DNA of 64,000 nucleotides from Cellulosimicrobium arenosum. Lineage in GTDB: Bacteria; Actinomycetota; Actinomycetes; Actinomycetales; Cellulomonadaceae. The stretch spans positions 1 through 64,000 of the forward strand of contig NZ_JACYHB010000001.1 in NCBI RefSeq assembly GCF_014837295.1, written 5' to 3'. The notes under the pieces were generated by a model. That model did not search any database and was not told where the DNA came from. It saw only the letters and a program-made list of their open reading frames with translations. This document shows, piece by piece, positions 9,759-18,685 of this stretch; the stretch's first letter is position 1; every line of letters starts with the position of its first letter. Position numbers and translations under genes: made by a program.

Positions 9759-10628
9759 TCACGGTGCGTCGGGCGCCGTGACGAAGTCGATGAGCTCTTC
9801 GACCCGGCCGAGGAGCGACGGCTCGAGGTCGGCGTAGGAGCGGACCGTGCCGAGGATGCGTTGCCACGCGCGTGCGACGTCTGCCTGTGTCGCCGCCGGC
9901 CAGCCGAGCTCGCGCAGGATCCCGCGCTTCCACTCGGTACCGCGCTCGATGGTCGGCCAGCGCCCGAGCCCGACGCGCTCGGGCCGGACCCCCTGCCAGA
10001 CGTCCACGTACGGGTGCCCGAGCACGAGCACCGTCCCCCGCGGTACGCCCCGCAGGACGTCGTCGGTGATGCGCTGCTCCTTGCTGCCCGCCACGAGGTG
10101 GTCGACCAGGACCCCGACGCGACGATCCGGCGTCGGGGCGAAGTCGGCGAGGGCGTCGGCCAGGTTGTCGACGCCGTCCAGGAGCTCGACCACCACGCCC
10201 TCGACGCGCAGGTCGTCGCCCCACACCTTCTCCACGAGCTCCGCGTCGTGCTTGCCCTCGACCCAGATGCGGCTGCCCCGCGCCACGCGGGCACGCTGCC
10301 CGACGACGGCCCGCGACCCCGATGCCGTCCGCGCGGGAGCGGCCGGGGCCGGGGAGGTGACGGGTGCCGTGAGCTCGACGGGCGCGCCGTCGACCCAGAA
10401 ACCGGGTCCGAGCGGGAAGGAGCGGGTGCGACCGCGACGGTCCTCGAGCACCACGAGCCGCATGCCACCGGACTTCTCGACCCGGACGACGGCACCGACC
10501 CATCCGGTCTGCACCTCCTCCACGACGAGGCCGCGGTCGGCCTGCTGGGGCCGCGAGACGGGCCGCGAGCGGTGGTGGGTGGGTGGCGGCGACCCGAGCA
10601 CGTCGGAGCCGTAGCGGTCGATCGGCAC
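9759..10628 (-). CDS. DUF3097 family protein
   Basis: A 289-residue protein of the actinobacterial DUF3097 family; its function is unknown. It starts VPIDRYGSDVLGS, the family hallmark. It continues with a small beta-rich N-terminal domain (about 38-75), a Pro/Ala linker, and a C-terminal region resembling a TOPRIM/DUF188-like nuclease fold (WVEGKHDAELVEKVWGDDL, about 137-155; LVDHLVAGSKE, about 184-194). The acidic residues there suggest metal-dependent nucleic-acid chemistry, which is inference. I chose the GTG at 10628 rather than 10634 because TAAGGT (10635-10640) ends 6 bases upstream, fitting a leaderless transcript. Confidence 0.8.
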   Translation of the reverse strand: MPIDRYGSDVLGSPPPTHHRSRPVSRPQQADRGLVVEEVQTGWVGAVVRVEKSGGMRLVVLEDRRGRTRSFPLGPGFWVDGAPVELTAPVTSPAPAAPARTASGSRAVVGQRARVARGSRIWVEGKHDAELVEKVWGDDLRVEGVVVELLDGVDNLADALADFAPTPDRRVGVLVDHLVAGSKEQRITDDVLRGVPRGTVLVLGHPYVDVWQGVRPERVGLGRWPTIERGTEWKRGILRELGWPAATQADVARAWQRILGTVRSYADLEPSLLGRVEELIDFVTAPDAP

Positions 10629-10634
10629 GCCCAC

Positions 10635-10640
10635 ACCTTA
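10635..10640 (-). promoter_or_regulatory. -10 element of leaderless DUF3097 transcript
   Basis: TAAGGT read on the minus strand, 6 bases before the GTG at 10628. No ribosome binding site intervenes, so transcription probably begins at or next to the start codon. Confidence 0.5.
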
Positions 10641-10689
10641 GGGGTGGGCCCGGCTGGTTCCCGGGGTGCGACACGCGGGCCGGTGGTGG

Positions 10690-10695
10690 TACGAA
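10690..10695 (+). promoter_or_regulatory. possible -10 element of MFS gene
   Basis: TACGAA lies 6 bases before the GTG at 10702. The spacing fits the leaderless pattern seen elsewhere in the window, but the last base is A rather than T. Confidence 0.3.
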
Positions 10696-10701
10696 CGACC
10701 C

Positions 10702-12150
10702 GTGAGCACAGCCCGCGACGCACCCGCCGACGCCGATCCGCGGCGCTGGCACGTCCTGGCGGTGTGCCTCGCGGCGGGGTTCATCACGACGCTCGACGTG
10801 TCGATCGTCAACGTGGCCCTGCCGCCCATCGAGGACTCCCTCGACGCGTCGCCCACCCAGCTCCAGCTCGTGGTCGCGGGCTACACGCTCGCGTTCGGGC
10901 TCGCCCTGGTCCCGGCGGGCCGGTTGGGCGACGCGGGCGCCCGCCGTCGCCTGTTCATCATCGGCCTCGTCGGTTTCGCGCTGATGAGCCTTGCCTCCGG
11001 CCTGGCGCCGACCGGGACGCTGCTCGGCGTCGCGAGGCTCCTGCAGGGTGTCAGCGCGGGGCTGCTCAACCCGCAGGTCGTGGGCCTGATCCAGCAGCAG
11101 TTCTCCGGCTTCGACCGCGGCCGGGCGTTCGGCATGTTCGGCGCGACGATCGGCGTCTCGACCGCGCTCGGACCGGTGCTCGGCGGGCTGCTGATCGCCG
11201 CGGCGGGCTCGGCGGAGGGGTGGCGCTGGGTGTTCCTCGTGAACATCCCCGTGATCGCCGTCATGCTGCCCTTCGCGTGGCGCCTCGTGCCACCGCCGGA
11301 CCGGGCGCGGGGGACGGTCCCGCGGCACCTGGACCCGGTCGGTCTCGTCCTGCTCGCGCTCGTGACCGTCGCCGTCATGCTGCCGTTCGTCACCACGACG
11401 GGGGTCGACGACGACCCCGCCCGCTGGTGGTCGCTCGCCGTCGCCGCCGTGCTCGGCGTCGTCGCCGCGTCCTGGGAGCGCGGCTATCAGCGCCGTACCG
11501 GTGCGGCGGTCCTCGACCCGGGCGTGATCGGGAGGCGCTCGTTCCGCAACGGCGCGCTGCTGGGGATGGTCTACTTCGCCGGGTTCACCGGCGTGTTCCT
11601 GGTGGTCACGCTCTACCTCCAGGACGAGCTCGGCTACACGCCGCTGCAGGCCGGGCTGGTCAGCACCCCGTTCGCCGCGGCGTCCGGCGTCTCAGCCTGG
11701 TTCTCGGGGCGCGCCGTCGCGCGCTGGGGTCGCCGGATCGTGGTGGCCGGCCTCGTGCTCGTGCTCGTCGGTGTGCTCGCGAGCGACCTGGTCGTGCGGA
11801 CGCTGGGGGGCGAGCCCGGCGTCGTCGGGCCGGTTCTGGCGGTGACCCTGCTCGTGGCGGGTGCCGGCAGCGGGTTCGTCATCGCGCCCAACCAGACCCT
11901 CACGCTGTCCGAGGTGCCGGTCGCGAGCGCGGGTGTCGCGGGCAGCATGCTGCAGGTGGGTCAGCGGGTCGGGTCCGCCGTCGGGATCTCCGTCATCGTC
12001 TCCGTGTACTACGGGGGGATCGCGGGTGGGGACGCCGCCGCGCTCGCGACGGGCCGAGCGCTGCTCGTGACCGCCGGCCTGGTCGTGGCCGCCCTCGTCG
12101 TCGGACTCGTGGACCTGCGTTCACGCGGAGCGAAGGCTTCCTCCCCGTAG
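10702..12150 (+). CDS. MFS transporter, DHA2 (EmrB/QacA-like) drug exporter type
   Basis: A 482-residue polytopic membrane protein with about fourteen hydrophobic segments, the length and topology of the DHA2 proton antiporters. Motifs seen are LDVSIVNVALPPI in the first helix (the family's LDxTvVNVALP), GRLGDAGARRRLF (motif A, about 74-86) and a motif C-like stretch GATIGVSTALGPVLGG. Substrate cannot be told; drugs or small toxic metabolites are usual. The GTG at 10702 is preferred because it removes an unconserved N-terminal head and has a -10-like hexamer 6 bases before it. It is monocistronic, divergent from the DUF3097 gene. The CIRCE operator of hrcA lies just after its stop. Confidence 0.85.
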   Translation: MSTARDAPADADPRRWHVLAVCLAAGFITTLDVSIVNVALPPIEDSLDASPTQLQLVVAGYTLAFGLALVPAGRLGDAGARRRLFIIGLVGFALMSLASGLAPTGTLLGVARLLQGVSAGLLNPQVVGLIQQQFSGFDRGRAFGMFGATIGVSTALGPVLGGLLIAAAGSAEGWRWVFLVNIPVIAVMLPFAWRLVPPPDRARGTVPRHLDPVGLVLLALVTVAVMLPFVTTTGVDDDPARWWSLAVAAVLGVVAASWERGYQRRTGAAVLDPGVIGRRSFRNGALLGMVYFAGFTGVFLVVTLYLQDELGYTPLQAGLVSTPFAAASGVSAWFSGRAVARWGRRIVVAGLVLVLVGVLASDLVVRTLGGEPGVVGPVLAVTLLVAGAGSGFVIAPNQTLTLSEVPVASAGVAGSMLQVGQRVGSAVGISVIVSVYYGGIAGGDAAALATGRALLVTAGLVVAALVVGLVDLRSRGAKASSP

Positions 12151-12162
12151 TCCTCGGGCGCG

Positions 12163-12194
12163 TACGATTGGCACTCGACGGTCGAGAGTGCCGA
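12163..12194 (+). promoter_or_regulatory. hrcA promoter -10 and CIRCE operator
   Basis: TACGAT (12163-12168) is a -10 hexamer. TTGGCACTC (12168-12176), a 9-base spacer and GAGTGCCGA (12186-12194) form the CIRCE inverted repeat (consensus TTAGCACTC-N9-GAGTGCTAA). The operator overlaps the expected transcription start, so HrcA binding would block initiation. Confidence 0.9.
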
Positions 12195-12246
12195 GCCTCC
12201 ACCCGTGGACGCACCTCGGGTGCGGAGGCGACGCGGAGAGGTGGAC

Positions 12247-13263
12247 GTGAGCGAGGAACGCCGGCTCGAGGTGCTGCGCGCGATCGTCGAGGACTACGTC
12301 CTGACGCGCGAGCCCGTGGGATCGCGCGTGCTCACGGAGCGCCACGGCCTGGGTGTGTCGCCCGCGACCATCCGCAACGACATGGCCGCGCTCGAGGACG
12401 CGGGATACATCGCGCAGCCGCACACCTCGGCCGGTCGGGTCCCCACCGACAAGGGGTACCGGATGTTCGTCGACCGGCTCTCGGGCGTCAAGCCCCTGTC
12501 CGCCCCGGAGCGTCGCGCGATCGAGACGTTCCTCTCCGAGGGTGTCGACCTCGACGACGTCATCACCCGCGCGGGACGGCTGCTCGCCCAGCTCACCGGC
12601 CAGGTCGCGGTCGTGCAGTACCCCTCGCTGCGGCGGTCGGGCCTGCGCCACCTCGAGCTCGTGCCCGTGGGGGAGTCACGCCTGCTCGTCGTGATCATCA
12701 CCGACACGGGTCGCGTCGAGCAGCGCACGCTCGAGGTGGCCGTCGTCCCGGACGAGGCGACGCTCACCGAGGTGCGCACGCGGCTGAACGCCGCGGCGGC
12801 CGGGAAGCGGCTCGCCGAGCTCTCGACCGGCCTCACGGACGTCGCGCACGGCTTCGGTGCGGACGACGCGCCGATCGTCACGGCCGTCGCGCACCTCGTC
12901 GCGCAGACGCTCGCCGAGGAGAGCGAGGAGCGCATCGTCCTCGCGGGCACGGCGAACCTCGCGCGCGTCGGGATGCGGTTCGAGCACGCGTTGCGTCCCG
13001 TCCTCGAGGCGCTGGAGGAGCAGGTCGTCCTCCTGGGCCTGCTCACGGAGATGGCTGCCGACTCCGGCGTGAGCGTACGGATCGGCCGCGAGACCCGGCT
13101 CGAGGGGCTCGCGGAGACCTCGGTCGTGACGACGGGTTACGGTAGCGACGGGGACACCGTCGCGCTGCTGGGCTCGATCGGCCCGACGCGGATGGACTAT
13201 CCCGGCACCATCGCGGCCGTGCGCGCCGTCGCCCGCTACCTGTCCCGCGCCCTCGGGACCTGA
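12247..13263 (+). CDS. hrcA: heat-inducible transcription repressor HrcA
   Basis: A 338-residue DNA-binding repressor of class I heat-shock genes. The N-terminal winged helix (1-75) contains [15 protein letters not shown] and the recognition segment [20 protein letters not shown]; the GAF-like dimerisation domain and the inserted region follow. The GTG at 12247 is chosen for AGAGGT a few bases upstream and because it gives the conserved [13 protein letters not shown] start. The CIRCE site at 12168-12194 shows autoregulation: HrcA with GroES/EL represses its own operon and is titrated in heat shock. dnaJ follows after 108 bases and is likely in the same regulon. Confidence 0.95.
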   Translation: MSEERRLEVLRAIVEDYVLTREPVGSRVLTERHGLGVSPATIRNDMAALEDAGYIAQPHTSAGRVPTDKGYRMFVDRLSGVKPLSAPERRAIETFLSEGVDLDDVITRAGRLLAQLTGQVAVVQYPSLRRSGLRHLELVPVGESRLLVVIITDTGRVEQRTLEVAVVPDEATLTEVRTRLNAAAAGKRLAELSTGLTDVAHGFGADDAPIVTAVAHLVAQTLAEESEERIVLAGTANLARVGMRFEHALRPVLEALEEQVVLLGLLTEMAADSGVSVRIGRETRLEGLAETSVVTTGYGSDGDTVALLGSIGPTRMDYPGTIAAVRAVARYLSRALGT

Positions 13264-13371
13264 CATCTCGCGGACGCCCCGGCGCCCCGCACCATCACGC
13301 CCCGCACCACCAGACATCGGACCCCAGACCCGGACGGCACCGAACCGGCCGGCACCACCAGAGAGTGACGT

Positions 13372-14496
13372 GTGAGCGACTACTACGAGACCCTCGGCGT
13401 GTCCCGCGACGCGACGCAGGACCAGATCAAGAAGGCCTACCGCAAGCTCGCCCGCGAGCTGCACCCCGACGTCGCGGGCGAGACCGCGGGCGACCGGTTC
13501 AAGGACGTCTCGCGCGCCTACGAGGTGCTCTCCAACCCCGAGAAGCGCCAGCAGTACGACCTGGGCGTGGACCCGAGCGCCCCGGGCGGCGGCGCCGGCG
13601 GGCCGATGGGTGGCGGGTTCGGGTTCCAGGACATCTTCGAGACCTTCTTCGGCGGCGGCCAGGCCCAGTCCGGCCCCGTCCCGCGGGCCCGCCGCGGGCA
13701 GGACGCGTTGATCCGCCTCGACATCGAGCTCGCGGAGGCGACCTTCGGCGGCTCGCGCGAGCTGCAGGTGGACACCGCCGTCGTGTGCGGGACCTGCGGA
13801 GGCTCCTGCTGCCGACCCGGCACCACTCCGCGCACGTGCGAGGTCTGCCACGGTCGCGGCACGGTGCAGCGGGTCGCGCGCTCCTTCCTCGGTCAGGTCA
13901 TGACGAGCTCGCCGTGCGCGGCCTGCCAGGGGTTCGGCACGGTCATCCCCGAGCCGTGCGCCGAGTGCTCCGGCGAGGGTCGGGTCCGTAGCCGCCGCTC
14001 CGTCACGGTGACGGTGCCCGCCGGCGTCGACACCGGGACCCGGATCAAGCTGACCTCGCAGGGCGAGGTAGGCCCGGGCGGCGGACCTGCCGGTGACCTG
14101 TACGTCGAGATCCGCGAGCGCAACCACGACACGTTCGTCCGTCGCGGTGACGACCTGCACTGCACGCTGGAGGTGCCGATGACCGCGGCAGCGCTCGGCA
14201 CGGTGCTCGAGCTCGACACCCTCGACGGCGCGCAGGAGATCGACCTGCGCCCCGGCACGCAGCCCGGCCAGATCGTCACGCTCAAGAACCTCGGCGTCGG
14301 CCACCTGCACGCCGGCGGGCGCGGCGACCTGAACGTCCACATCGACGTCCAGGTCCCGACGGGCCTCGACGAGGCGCAGGAGGAGCTGCTGCGCTCGCTC
14401 GCGGGCCTGCGCGGCGAGGAACGCCCCGACCCCCGCCTCTCGGCGGCGCACCCGGGTGTGTTCTCGCGCCTGCGCGACAAGTTCGCCGGACGCTGA
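13372..14496 (+). CDS. dnaJ: type I molecular chaperone DnaJ (DnaJ2)
   Basis: Hsp40 co-chaperone that stimulates DnaK. The J domain covers 1-70 with HPD at 31-33. A Gly/Phe-rich linker with GGGFGFQDIFETFFGGG follows. The zinc region has four Cys motifs: CGTCGGSC (the usual last Gly is Cys), CEVCHGRG, CAACQGFG and CAECSGEG. The C-terminal peptide-binding domains complete 374 residues. Pairing with hrcA rather than with dnaK-grpE marks it as the second actinobacterial DnaJ. The GTG at 13372 gives the canonical SDYYETLGV start; a weak GAGAG precedes it. rsmE begins 10 bases after its stop. Confidence 0.95.
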   Translation: MSDYYETLGVSRDATQDQIKKAYRKLARELHPDVAGETAGDRFKDVSRAYEVLSNPEKRQQYDLGVDPSAPGGGAGGPMGGGFGFQDIFETFFGGGQAQSGPVPRARRGQDALIRLDIELAEATFGGSRELQVDTAVVCGTCGGSCCRPGTTPRTCEVCHGRGTVQRVARSFLGQVMTSSPCAACQGFGTVIPEPCAECSGEGRVRSRRSVTVTVPAGVDTGTRIKLTSQGEVGPGGGPAGDLYVEIRERNHDTFVRRGDDLHCTLEVPMTAAALGTVLELDTLDGAQEIDLRPGTQPGQIVTLKNLGVGHLHAGGRGDLNVHIDVQVPTGLDEAQEELLRSLAGLRGEERPDPRLSAAHPGVFSRLRDKFAGR

Positions 14497-14506
14497 GGGG
14501 CCGCTC

Positions 14507-15343
14507 GTGAGCGCTCCGGTGTTCCTCGCCGAGACCCGCCTGGACGACCTGGTCCCGGGGGACCGCTACGTGCTCGACGGCGCCGAGGGCCGCCATGCGG
14601 GCGTCGTGCAGCGACGTGGGCCGGGCGAACGCGTCGACGTGTCCGACGGCGCCGGGCTGCGCCTGCGGTGCGTCGTCGAGCAGGTGGACACGTCCCGGGT
14701 CACGCTGCTGGTCCAGGAGGTCGAGGCCGAGCCCGAGCCGGGCGTCGTCCTCACGCTCGTGCAGGCGCTCGCGAAGGGCGACCGCGACGAGATGGCGATC
14801 GAGGCCGCGACCGAGGTCGGTGTCGACGCGATCGTCCCGTGGCAGGCGGAGCGGTCCGTGGTCGTGTGGCGCGGCGAGCGAGCAGCGAGGTCTCGGGCGC
14901 GCTGGCTCGCCACGGTGCGCACCGCGAGCAAGCAGGCGCGCCGCGCGCGGCTGCCGCGCACGGACGTGGCCGTCGACTCGAGAGGGCTCGCGGAGCTCGC
15001 CGCGCAGGTGGTCGCGGCCGGCGGCTGCGTGATCGTGCTGCACGAGGAGGCGACGACGCCGCTCGCCGACGTGCCGCTCCCCGTCCCCGCCCCGACGGCG
15101 CCCGTCGACGAGTCGGGCGGTGCGCCCGCCGTCCTCGTGGTGGTCGGGCCCGAGGGGGGCATCTCCGCCGGCGAGCTCGAGGCGTTCACGTCGGCGGGCG
15201 CCGTCGCGGCCCGGCTGGGTCCGCACGTGCTGCGGACCTCCACGGCCGGACCGGTCGCCGTCGCGATCCTCGCGGAGCGGCTCGGGCGATGGGGCGTCGA
15301 GCCGGGCGCGGGAACCGAGGGTGCACTACCGTCGGGACCATGA
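14507..15343 (+). CDS. rsmE: 16S rRNA (uracil1498-N3)-methyltransferase
   Basis: RsmE methylates U1498 of 16S rRNA using SAM. The 278-residue protein has an N-terminal PUA-like domain (1-75) and a SPOUT/trefoil-knot domain. The knot motifs are VVGPEGGISAGELEAF and LGPHVLRTSTAGPVA near the C terminus. In the middle, EAATEVGVDAIVPW and WLATVRTASKQARR match the family. The insertion around 185-205 (rich in Pro/Ala) is longer than in E. coli. The GTG at 14507 follows dnaJ closely, and the TGA overlaps the ATG of the HIT gene, so these genes form one operon. Confidence 0.92.
   Translation: MSAPVFLAETRLDDLVPGDRYVLDGAEGRHAGVVQRRGPGERVDVSDGAGLRLRCVVEQVDTSRVTLLVQEVEAEPEPGVVLTLVQALAKGDRDEMAIEAATEVGVDAIVPWQAERSVVVWRGERAARSRARWLATVRTASKQARRARLPRTDVAVDSRGLAELAAQVVAAGGCVIVLHEEATTPLADVPLPVPAPTAPVDESGGAPAVLVVVGPEGGISAGELEAFTSAGAVAARLGPHVLRTSTAGPVAVAILAERLGRWGVEPGAGTEGALPSGP
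15327..15332 (+). promoter_or_regulatory. possible internal leaderless promoter for HIT gene
   Basis: TACCGT ends 7 bases before the ATG at 15340, inside the end of rsmE. It could give a short leaderless HIT mRNA besides operon transcription. Confidence 0.35.
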
Positions 15344-15696
15344 CGAGCACGACCGAGTCCACCGACTGCCTGTTCTGCCAGATCGTCGCCGGTGAGGTGC
15401 CGGCGGACGTCGTCGCGACCTCCGAGCGCTCGGTGGCCTTCCGGGACATCGACCCCAAGGCCCCGGTGCACGTGCTCGTCGTGCCCCGCGACCACCACGG
15501 CGACATCGCCCAGCTCGCGGCGGCGGACCCCGAGCTGCTCAGCGACGTCGTGGCGCTCGCGGACGAGGTCGCGGGCGATCTCGCGGACGGTCAGTTCCGG
15601 CTCGTCTTCAACTCCGGGCCGCGTGCCGGGCAGAGCGTGTTCCACGTGCACGGCCACGTGCTCGCCGGAACGTCGCTCGGGTGGACCCCTGCCTGA
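15340..15696 (+). CDS. HIT family (HinT-like) nucleotide-binding hydrolase
   Basis: A 118-residue histidine triad protein. The triad HVHGH is at 102-106 in [12 protein letters not shown]; the N-terminal [13 protein letters not shown] and the strand [17 protein letters not shown] are typical of HinT/PKCI-like purine phosphoramidases. The two N-terminal cysteines (10, 13) probably join a structural zinc site, as in many family members. Its ATG overlaps the rsmE stop (ATGA). The actual cellular substrate is unknown. Length is complete. The next gene, phoH, has its own candidate promoter. Confidence 0.9.
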   Translation: MTSTTESTDCLFCQIVAGEVPADVVATSERSVAFRDIDPKAPVHVLVVPRDHHGDIAQLAAADPELLSDVVALADEVAGDLADGQFRLVFNSGPRAGQSVFHVHGHVLAGTSLGWTPA

Positions 15697-15767
15697 CCGA
15701 CCTCGCGCCGCACGGCGCGGAGTCTGTGCCGTGCGCGAAAGGGCGTGTGCCCTCGGCGCGACCTCGG

Positions 15768-15773
15768 TACGAT
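15768..15773 (+). promoter_or_regulatory. -10 element before phoH
   Basis: TACGAT is a good -10 hexamer. It would start transcription near 15780, giving a leader of about 58 bases before the ATG at 15838. No convincing -35 hexamer is seen. Confidence 0.45.
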
Positions 15774-15837
15774 GGGCATGCCTCAGGGCACGGAACCCAC
15801 GGTCAGATCGAAGGAGCGCAACGGCGCACGCCGGCCC

Positions 15838-16896
15838 ATGACATCCCTCCCACGCGAATCATCACCCCATCGCGCCGCACCCGGCGGTCGAGCCGGCGAG
15901 CACGGGGTCGAGCATCGCATCGTCATCCCCGACCACGTCCCGATGGTCGCGCTGCTCGGCAGCGGCGACACGGTCCTCCGAGCGGTCGAGCAGGGCTTTC
16001 CCTCCGTGGACGTCCACGTCCGGGGCAACGAGATCGCCGTGGCCGGGCCGGCCGGCGACGTCGCGCTCGCCTCCCGCCTGCTCGACGAGCTCGTCGACGT
16101 GGTCGAGGCCGGCACCCAGCTCACCGCCGACGTCGTCGCACGGTCCATCGGGATGCTGACGGCCGCGACCGCGTCGCGGCCCGCCGAGGTATTGACGCTC
16201 AACATCCTGTCGAGCCGGGGCCGCACGATCCGACCCAAGACGGTCGGCCAGAAGCGCTACGTCGAGGCGATCGACGCGAGCACCATCACGTTCGGCATCG
16301 GTCCGGCGGGGACGGGCAAGACGTACCTCGCCATGGCGAAGGCCGTGCAGGCGTTGCAGACCAAGCAGGTCAACCGCATCATCCTCACGCGACCTGCGGT
16401 CGAGGCGGGGGAGCGGCTCGGCTTCCTGCCCGGCAACCTCGCGGAGAAGATCGACCCGTACCTGCGTCCGCTGTACGACGCGCTCCACGACATGATCGAC
16501 CCCGACTCGATCCCCAAGCTGGTCGAGGCGGGCACCATCGAGGTCGCCCCCCTGGCGTTCATGCGGGGACGCTCGCTCAACGACTCCTTCGTGATCCTCG
16601 ACGAGGCGCAGAACACCACGTCCGAGCAGATGAAGATGTTCCTGACGCGGCTCGGTTTCGGCTCGCGGATGGTCATCACGGGAGACGCCACCCAGGTGGA
16701 CCTCCCGGGTGGCACCGCGTCCGGGCTGCGCGTCATCGAGGACGTGCTGACGGGCGTCGACGACGTGGAGTTCTGCCGGCTGACGTCCTCGGACGTCGTG
16801 CGGCACCGGTTGGTGAGCGACATCATCGACGCCTACGAGCGGTGGGACGTGGTGGGGCGGAGCAGGTCCGACGAGGGGCGCGGTGGACGGCGATGA
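15838..16896 (+). CDS. phoH: PhoH-like ATPase
   Basis: A 352-residue P-loop ATPase of the PhoH/PhoL family, which commonly sits beside ybeY and era and is linked to RNA metabolism. An N-terminal KH-like region (about 20-110) is followed by Walker A GPAGTGKT at 155-162 and Walker B VILDEAQN at about 252-259; [10 protein letters not shown] follows. The ATG at 15838 is chosen because the upstream in-frame ATGs (15772, 15778) overlap the probable -10 element. No good Shine-Dalgarno lies at proper distance (AAGGAG is 22 bases away), so the start is uncertain. The stop overlaps the ATG of ybeY. Confidence 0.9.
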   Translation: MTSLPRESSPHRAAPGGRAGEHGVEHRIVIPDHVPMVALLGSGDTVLRAVEQGFPSVDVHVRGNEIAVAGPAGDVALASRLLDELVDVVEAGTQLTADVVARSIGMLTAATASRPAEVLTLNILSSRGRTIRPKTVGQKRYVEAIDASTITFGIGPAGTGKTYLAMAKAVQALQTKQVNRIILTRPAVEAGERLGFLPGNLAEKIDPYLRPLYDALHDMIDPDSIPKLVEAGTIEVAPLAFMRGRSLNDSFVILDEAQNTTSEQMKMFLTRLGFGSRMVITGDATQVDLPGGTASGLRVIEDVLTGVDDVEFCRLTSSDVVRHRLVSDIIDAYERWDVVGRSRSDEGRGGRR

Positions 16897-17345
16897 GCAT
16901 CGAGGTCAACAACGAGACCGAGGCCGAGGTCGACGAGGCCGAGTTCGCGGCGCTCGCGCGCTACGTGCTCGACGCGATGCGCGTGCACCCGCAGAGCGAG
17001 CTGTCGGTCCTCTTCGTGGACACCGACGTCATGACCGAGCTGCACGTGCGGTGGATGGACGAGCCGGGACCCACCGACGTGCTGTCGTTCCCGATGGACG
17101 AGCTGCGGCCGGGCCGCGAGGGTGACGTCTCGGGACCGGGCCAGCTGGGCGACGTCGTGCTGTGCCCCGAGGTGGCGGCCCGGCAGGCGCTCGCCGCCGG
17201 TCACTCGACCGCCGAGGAGATGCTCCTGCTCACGACGCACGGCATCCTGCACCTGCTCGGGTACGACCACGCGGAACCGGAGGAGGAGAAGGAGATGTTC
17301 GCGCTGCAGCGACGGCTCCTCCTGACCTTCCTCGCAGACCGGTGA
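16893..17345 (+). CDS. ybeY: endoribonuclease YbeY (rRNA maturation factor)
   Basis: A 150-residue zinc-dependent RNase that matures the 3' end of 16S rRNA and takes part in ribosome quality control. The zinc motif H-X3-H-X5-H is complete: His116, His120 and His126 in [26 protein letters not shown] and [15 protein letters not shown] are the other family signatures. The ATG overlaps the phoH stop (ATGA), and the GTG of the next gene overlaps its TGA. Start and length agree with the family. Confidence 0.95.
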   Translation: MSIEVNNETEAEVDEAEFAALARYVLDAMRVHPQSELSVLFVDTDVMTELHVRWMDEPGPTDVLSFPMDELRPGREGDVSGPGQLGDVVLCPEVAARQALAAGHSTAEEMLLLTTHGILHLLGYDHAEPEEEKEMFALQRRLLLTFLADR

Positions 17346-18685
17346 GCGGGGAACCCGTCGCGCTGCTCGCGGCGCTGACCGTGGCCGCGGCGCTGCTCGG
17401 TGCGGTGCTCAGCGCGGGCGAGTCCGCGGTGCTGCGCGTCACGCGCGCCGGTGTCGCGCAGGCCACCGGGGCCGCGGAGGCCGGCACCGAGCCCACCACC
17501 GCCGTGCGCCGCGCGCTCGACCTGCTGACCGACCCCGCGGCCACGGCACGCTCGGTGGGCTTCGTGCGCGTCGTCGCCGAGGTCACCGCCGTCACCTGCT
17601 CGACCCTCTTCGTCGCCGCGTGGCTCGGGCCCTGGTGGCAGGTGCTGCTCGTGGCACTGGGGCTGAGCGTCGTCGTCGGGCTCGTGGTGGTGCGCCTGAG
17701 CCCGCGCACGCTGGGCCGACGGCACGCGGTGCGCGTGCTGCTGGCCCTGTCCGGGCTGCTGACCGGGATCGTCGCCGCGACGCGATGGCTCACCCGCCTC
17801 GCGCCCGCTCCGGACTCGCAGGCGCACGAGCGCGAGCTGCGAGACATGGTGGACCGCGTCAACGAGTCCGACGTGATCGAGGACGAGGAGCGCGAGCTGA
17901 TCCGGTCGGTCTTCGAGCTGGGCGAGACGCTCACGCGCGAGGTGATGGTGCCCCGCACGGACATGGTCACGACGTCCCGCGAGACGCGGCTGTCGAAGGT
18001 GCTGGCGCTGTTCCTGCGGTCCGGCTTCTCCCGCATCCCCGTGACCGGGACGTCGGCGGACGACCTGGTCGGGGTCGCGTACCTCAAGGACGTGGTGCGG
18101 GTGCTCGAGGCGGGCGCCCGTGACCCGGCCCGCACGGTCGGCGAGGTCGCCCGGCCGGCGATCTTCGTGCCCGAGTCCAAGCCCGCCGACGACCTGCTGC
18201 GCGAGATGCAGGCGAGCGCGTCGCACATCGCGATGGTCGTCGACGAGTACGGCGGCATCGCCGGACTCGTGACCATCGAGGACGTGCTCGAGGAGATCGT
18301 CGGTGAGCTCACCGACGAGCACGACCGGCCCGAGCCGGAGGTCGAGGACCTGGGCGACGGTCGGCTGCGCGTCCCTGCGCGGCTGGGCGTCGAGGAGCTC
18401 GGCGAGCTGTTCGGCCTCGAGCTCGACGACGAGGACGTCGACACCGTCGGCGGACTGCTCGCGAAGGTCCTCGGCAAGGTCCCGCTGCCCGGTTCGTCGG
18501 CCCGCGTCGGCGACCTGCTGCTCGAGGCCGACCGCGTCGAGGGCCGTCGCAAGCAGCTCGCGACGGTGCACGTCTCCCGCGTCGCCCCTCCCGCCCCGGG
18601 CGGCGACGGGTCCGTGCCTACCATCGGATCAGGTGCCCGACACCGTGACCGCTCCACCACCACGACGAAGGACACCGACACGTGA
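17342..18685 (+). CDS. CNNM/CorC family protein (hemolysin C-like, DUF21-CBS)
   Basis: A 447-residue membrane protein. The DUF21/CNNM domain with four hydrophobic segments covers about 1-160. Two CBS domains follow (about 210-330, with [13 protein letters not shown] and the [22 protein letters not shown] signature). A CorC/HlyC C-terminal domain (about 345-430) completes it. Family members transport or regulate Mg2+/Co2+; the hemolysin name is historical. The GTG start overlaps the ybeY stop, and its own stop overlaps the GTG of era. It is a fixed part of the phoH-ybeY-corC-era operon in actinobacteria. Confidence 0.9.
   Translation: MSGEPVALLAALTVAAALLGAVLSAGESAVLRVTRAGVAQATGAAEAGTEPTTAVRRALDLLTDPAATARSVGFVRVVAEVTAVTCSTLFVAAWLGPWWQVLLVALGLSVVVGLVVVRLSPRTLGRRHAVRVLLALSGLLTGIVAATRWLTRLAPAPDSQAHERELRDMVDRVNESDVIEDEERELIRSVFELGETLTREVMVPRTDMVTTSRETRLSKVLALFLRSGFSRIPVTGTSADDLVGVAYLKDVVRVLEAGARDPARTVGEVARPAIFVPESKPADDLLREMQASASHIAMVVDEYGGIAGLVTIEDVLEEIVGELTDEHDRPEPEVEDLGDGRLRVPARLGVEELGELFGLELDDEDVDTVGGLLAKVLGKVPLPGSSARVGDLLLEADRVEGRRKQLATVHVSRVAPPAPGGDGSVPTIGSGARHRDRSTTTTKDTDT

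Noticed and set aside
13780-13830. Loss of a zinc ligand in DnaJ
   Set aside because: The first motif CGTCGGSC keeps both Cys of the CxxC pair; only the glycine after it differs, so zinc binding should be intact.
15772-15780. ATG codons at 15772 or 15778 as start of phoH
   Set aside because: They overlap or follow too closely the TACGAT -10 element; transcription would begin after them.
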